A stretch of DNA of 64,000 bases from contig CAVVHG010000006.1 in NCBI GenBank assembly GCA_963747985.1, positions 248,001 to 312,000 on the forward strand, written 5' to 3'. The position numbers and the translations under genes were made by a program. This stretch comes from JACADW01 sp963747985 (GTDB lineage: Bacteria; Acidobacteriota; UBA6911). Positions 61,465 through 64,000 of the stretch are shown here, one piece after another (positions within the stretch are counted from its first letter, which is position 1; each line of letters opens with the position of its first letter). The notes under the pieces are model-generated. The model did no database searches. It was not told the origin of the DNA and saw only the letters and a program-made list of their open reading frames with translations.

Positions 61465-62214
61465 ATGCATCGCCTGCTTCTCGCTTTTGTTTCTCTCCTT
61501 GTCTTCCCCATCGCATCCCACGCAGCCATATATGCTCAGCTCGCGCTTGGCGGGGGATACGAGGCAGTATTGCTGATTTCAAACAAGACCAACTCTGAGT
61601 GGAACGGAACCGTCTGGGTCATGCAGGGTTATAACGAGACATGGCAAGGGAAGTGGGCGGTGAATGGTCAGAATTTCACCGGGATGGGCGGTGTTCCGGT
61701 CACCCTTCCTCTGAAGGGAATGGTCAAACTCCGACTCACGGGTGACAACACGACGAGGGCGGGGTACCTTGAAGTTCGTCCGGGCGTCGGCTTCAGAGAT
61801 TTGGAGGTCGCTGTCTCTTATTTCTACGAGGTTCGTGTCAACGGTGTCCTGCAGGATACGACCGGCAGCCCCGCATCGGCATACGGCAACAGGTTTTACT
61901 TTGCGGTTGAAAAGTCTCCTTCAATTGACACAGGGATAGCCTGGTGTCCATCTCCGCCTTACATCTCAAACCTGTTTCCACTGTACCTCACCCTGTATGA
62001 CCAGGATGGTGCCGTAGTGCGGCAGCGCTCCGACATGTTCATGGGGCATGAGGCGCAGTTCATCAGCCAGATCTTCACCGACCTCCCCTCTTCCTTCACG
62101 GGCCACCTGGAAATCAACGCGCAGGACTACATTTATGTGGAGGTGCTGCGGATGGAAAGGAACCCCGCCGGGTTCCAGCTTACCAGCACACCCGCAGACA
62201 GCTATTCTCCGTAA
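61465..62214 (+). CDS. secreted protein, divergent copy of the shared module
   Basis: 249 residues from ATG 61465 with GGGAGGT upstream; the signal peptide ends at SHAAI. The mature part begins at once with IYAQLALGGGYEAVLLISNKT, the 'A' half of the module, with DNTTRAGYLEVRP and then the B half: NRFYFAVEKSPSIDTGIA, LYLTLYDQDGAVV, FMGHEAQFISQIFTDLPSSFTGHLEIN and IYVEVLRMERNPAGFQLTSTPA. It consists of only this one unit, so it is the simplest example of the module. The function is unknown, probably extracellular. It stands between the sugar-acid genes and tRNA-Thr. Confidence 0.75.
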   Translation: MHRLLLAFVSLLVFPIASHAAIYAQLALGGGYEAVLLISNKTNSEWNGTVWVMQGYNETWQGKWAVNGQNFTGMGGVPVTLPLKGMVKLRLTGDNTTRAGYLEVRPGVGFRDLEVAVSYFYEVRVNGVLQDTTGSPASAYGNRFYFAVEKSPSIDTGIAWCPSPPYISNLFPLYLTLYDQDGAVVRQRSDMFMGHEAQFISQIFTDLPSSFTGHLEINAQDYIYVEVLRMERNPAGFQLTSTPADSYSP

Positions 62215-62407
62215 GCATGTGCGGCACGCGCCTGAGGCCTGGAGACGATGGGTCCGGTCTGTGAAGCCGGACCCCGGGATCGGGAGCATTTTGGCAGGTC
62301 CTTCCGCGGCGCCCTTCGTATGCCGGGCCGCAAGCCATGTTTGCTGCATCTCCCTTCCTTGACCCTTTCGGGCAAAAATGGTACACACTAGCCTCGCCGC
62401 ACGGCAG

Positions 62408-62483
<76 letters not shown>

Positions 62484-62497
62484 TTAGAATCAATAAC

Positions 62498-62911
62498 TTA
62501 TATCCTTCCCGAAATCGCATTCCAGCCATTCTTGCACTCAGGTTGCCCTATGGTTGCGCTGTGCCTGTCGAAAACTGTTCCTTCCAGCCTGCGTTTCTTC
62601 GGCACGAAATGCGTGTACAGCCCAAGGGTGATTCCAGCGTTGGCGTGATCCATGTGCTTCGATACCGATGCAATATCCTCGCCGGCGGCGATCATCCGGG
62701 ACGCCCAGGTGTGCCTCAGCGAATGCGGCGATCTCTGCCGGACGCCGGCCAAAGTCTCTGTCCGCGGTTCGATAATGTCGCAATTGTGCAGGGGAGCATC
62801 CGAAGTCATTCCCGCAACAGGGCCTTTCGCTGTAAAATGTTTGCCTGATCGTTGCAGTCCCAGAAGATGCACAAATTGCCTTCTTAGAAGAGGATCTCTG
62901 TCGGGATCCAT
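62498..62911 (-). pseudogene. tyrosine recombinase (phage-type integrase) C-terminal remnant
   Basis: The minus strand encodes RSPHSLRHTWASRMIAAGED, IASVSKHMDHANAGITLGLY and THFVPKKRRLEGTVFD. These give the HxLRH box, the second histidine region (DH for GH) and the catalytic tyrosine in LGLYTHF. The first catalytic arginine region and the N-terminal DNA-binding domain are absent: upstream residues do not continue the family. It faces the tRNA-Thr gene, the usual layout at an integration site. Confidence 0.85.
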
Positions 62912-63037
62912 GTTCCGTCGATTCGCAGCACTTTACGGGCTTGTCCAATATACCTCAGGGGCACACAAGGCGCTCTGCCGAGGGTGGGTACCCGGAACCT
63001 CGGGTGGGGAATCTCGGTGAGGCTGGACTCGAGCGTA

Positions 63038-64000
63038 ATGAGCAAATACTCGTTAATAATGCTGGCGGTTCTCGTTATCCAAGGTGAGCCGGCAATACCG
63101 CAGAGCGAAACATTTCTGGTCCAGCGCAGTGTTTCCACATCGAAAACAATTGTTTACGTGCGCAACATCCGATTCGAAGAGAAGGATCGGCTCTATCGTG
63201 TTCAGGATTCTTTTGAGAATGGGCAGATTCAAATGGACGCGACTTATAGCTCCATCGATAGGCAGATCAAGGAAGATTATCAATGCAACTACAGAACAAA
63301 CATAAAGGAAGGAACATATAGAGAGTGGTATGAGAATGGGAACCTCAGGTACGTTGGCCATTTCAAGCACGGCTTGGAGGACGGATTGTGCAGTGAGTTT
63401 TCCCGGAATGGCCATAAGGAGACTGAAGCCGTCTGGAAAGAAGGGATGCTCAATGGCACAGCACGCTTTTGGCCTGAAGAAGGTAAGCCTCCCTTAGTTT
63501 TGGAATTTAAGAATGGGATCAATCGGACCCCCCGAAAGGTGAGATATGCCTATATCGTCCACACGCCAACGAGCTACGAGGACTTCCCGAAAAAACAATG
63601 GCCAATGATTATTTATTTGCATGGAGGATCAGACAGAGGAACCAATTTAATGAAAGTGTATTCGTCGGGCGTGCCTGACCAAATCTATCGTGGGCGGGAG
63701 CTTCCGTTCATCGTCGTGGCTCCCCAATGTCCTGCGCTTTTGCGGTGGTCTACTGACGATTGGTTCGAAACGTTTTACAGGGAGGTCATTACCAAGTATC
63801 GAGTCGACAAGAACAAAGTCTATCTCACGGGTGCCAGTTTGGGGGGGGAAGGCACATGGTATCTTGCTGCAAAGTATCCGGATCTGTTTGCCGCGATCGC
63901 CCCAATATCCGGCTTTACCAGTCGGACGACCTTTATTTATAGAAATATCAAGAACCTGGCTGACTTGCCGATCTGGGCTTTCCACGGAGAGCTCGATCTC
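63038..64000 (+). CDS. YwqK/MORN-like repeat fused to esterase, cut by window end
   Basis: 321 residues are visible and the gene continues beyond the window. A short hydrophobic N-terminus (SLIMLAVLVIQG) may be a signal peptide. Residues 60-155 contain MORN_2/YwqK-like units (GTYREWYENGNLRYVGHFKH, GLEDGLCSEFSRNG, KEGMLNGTARFWPEEG). From about 170 there is an alpha/beta hydrolase of the phospholipase/carboxylesterase or PHB-depolymerase type: PMIIYLHGGSDRGTN, FIVVAPQC, the nucleophile serine in LTGASLGGEGTWYLAAKYPD, and IWAFHGELD near the acid residue. The gene is visibly AT-richer than its neighbours, in line with arrival by transfer. The ribosome site is weak, and GTG 63017 is an alternative start. 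Confidence 0.8.
   Translation, partial: MSKYSLIMLAVLVIQGEPAIPQSETFLVQRSVSTSKTIVYVRNIRFEEKDRLYRVQDSFENGQIQMDATYSSIDRQIKEDYQCNYRTNIKEGTYREWYENGNLRYVGHFKHGLEDGLCSEFSRNGHKETEAVWKEGMLNGTARFWPEEGKPPLVLEFKNGINRTPRKVRYAYIVHTPTSYEDFPKKQWPMIIYLHGGSDRGTNLMKVYSSGVPDQIYRGRELPFIVVAPQCPALLRWSTDDWFETFYREVITKYRVDKNKVYLTGASLGGEGTWYLAAKYPDLFAAIAPISGFTSRTTFIYRNIKNLADLPIWAFHGELDL

Noticed and set aside
63038..64000. Toxin-antitoxin locus because of YwqK-like repeats
   Set aside because: The repeats are part of an esterase polypeptide and no toxin gene is adjacent. MORN-like repeats alone do not show an antitoxin role.

Overview
The window is GC-rich, densely coded bacterial chromosome. Its gene content fits an uncultured Acidobacteriota-type soil or sediment bacterium. 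The pointers are several secreted proteins sharing one acidobacterial-style C-terminal module, Tat-exported Gfo/Idh/MocA oxidoreductases, a DUF1080 hydrolase, a DUF4091/GH123-like glycosidase, a BACON-like domain, a VWA-tail/TPR protein, FHA-GAF-PP2C signalling and many dispersed palindromic elements. The phylum is inferred from families; no rRNA gene or universal marker set is present.

Layout. 0-11 kb: small secreted protein, TPR protein with a truncated VWA-type head, thiol peroxidase, PPi-phosphofructokinase, DUF1080 hydrolase, then a complete tripartite RND efflux operon (permease, periplasmic adaptor, outer-membrane channel). 11-20 kb (minus strand): clan-A glycosidase, unrecognised four-helix membrane protein, cytochrome c3/cytochrome b fusion, TPR fragment, and a 1384-residue multidomain glycosidase. 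20-23 kb: histidine kinase, OmpR-type regulator and Spy/CpxP-like protein, a Cpx-like envelope-stress module. 23.5-36.6 kb: Tat-signal TIM-barrel protein, gamma-glutamyltransferase, two Tat-type Gfo/Idh/MocA oxidoreductases, PIG-L deacetylase, PAS-GGDEF-EAL protein with an exported tail, MFS sugar-acid transporter. 36.7-45.5 kb: hisC remnant, FHA-GAF-PP2C phosphatase, an unusual GHMP kinase-nucleotidyltransferase fusion, Ogt, BACON-module protein, EAL-HDOD protein. 45.5-54 kb is accessory: a 9 x 61 bp tandem array bracketed by inverted repeats, HpcH/HpaI aldolase, an EfpL/YeiP-type elongation factor, a glycosidase, an IS200 element, decayed HAF and S74-head-like genes, and two paralogous tiny membrane proteins. 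54-62 kb: tRNA-Phe, DUF72, SAM-cleaving enzyme, PPK2, cysteine desulfurase-STAS pair, and two enzymes matching the last steps of oxidative pentose/sugar-acid breakdown to 2-oxoglutarate. 62.4 kb to the end: tRNA-Thr, integrase remnant and an AT-richer gene cut off by the window, which looks like the edge of an integrated island.

Two themes stand out. The first is a set of palindromic elements, many with a shared TTCA/TTTCA loop on stems of different sequence. The same hairpin type brackets the IS200 transposase gene, which suggests a REP/RAYT-like mobile repeat system. The second is a secreted-protein module (a GGG[WY]xT half and a GLAI...GH...LR...TLP half) that recurs in five loci fused to different N-terminal domains. 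The best single-enzyme novelty candidate is the kinase-nucleotidyltransferase fusion at 39.2-41.9 kb.
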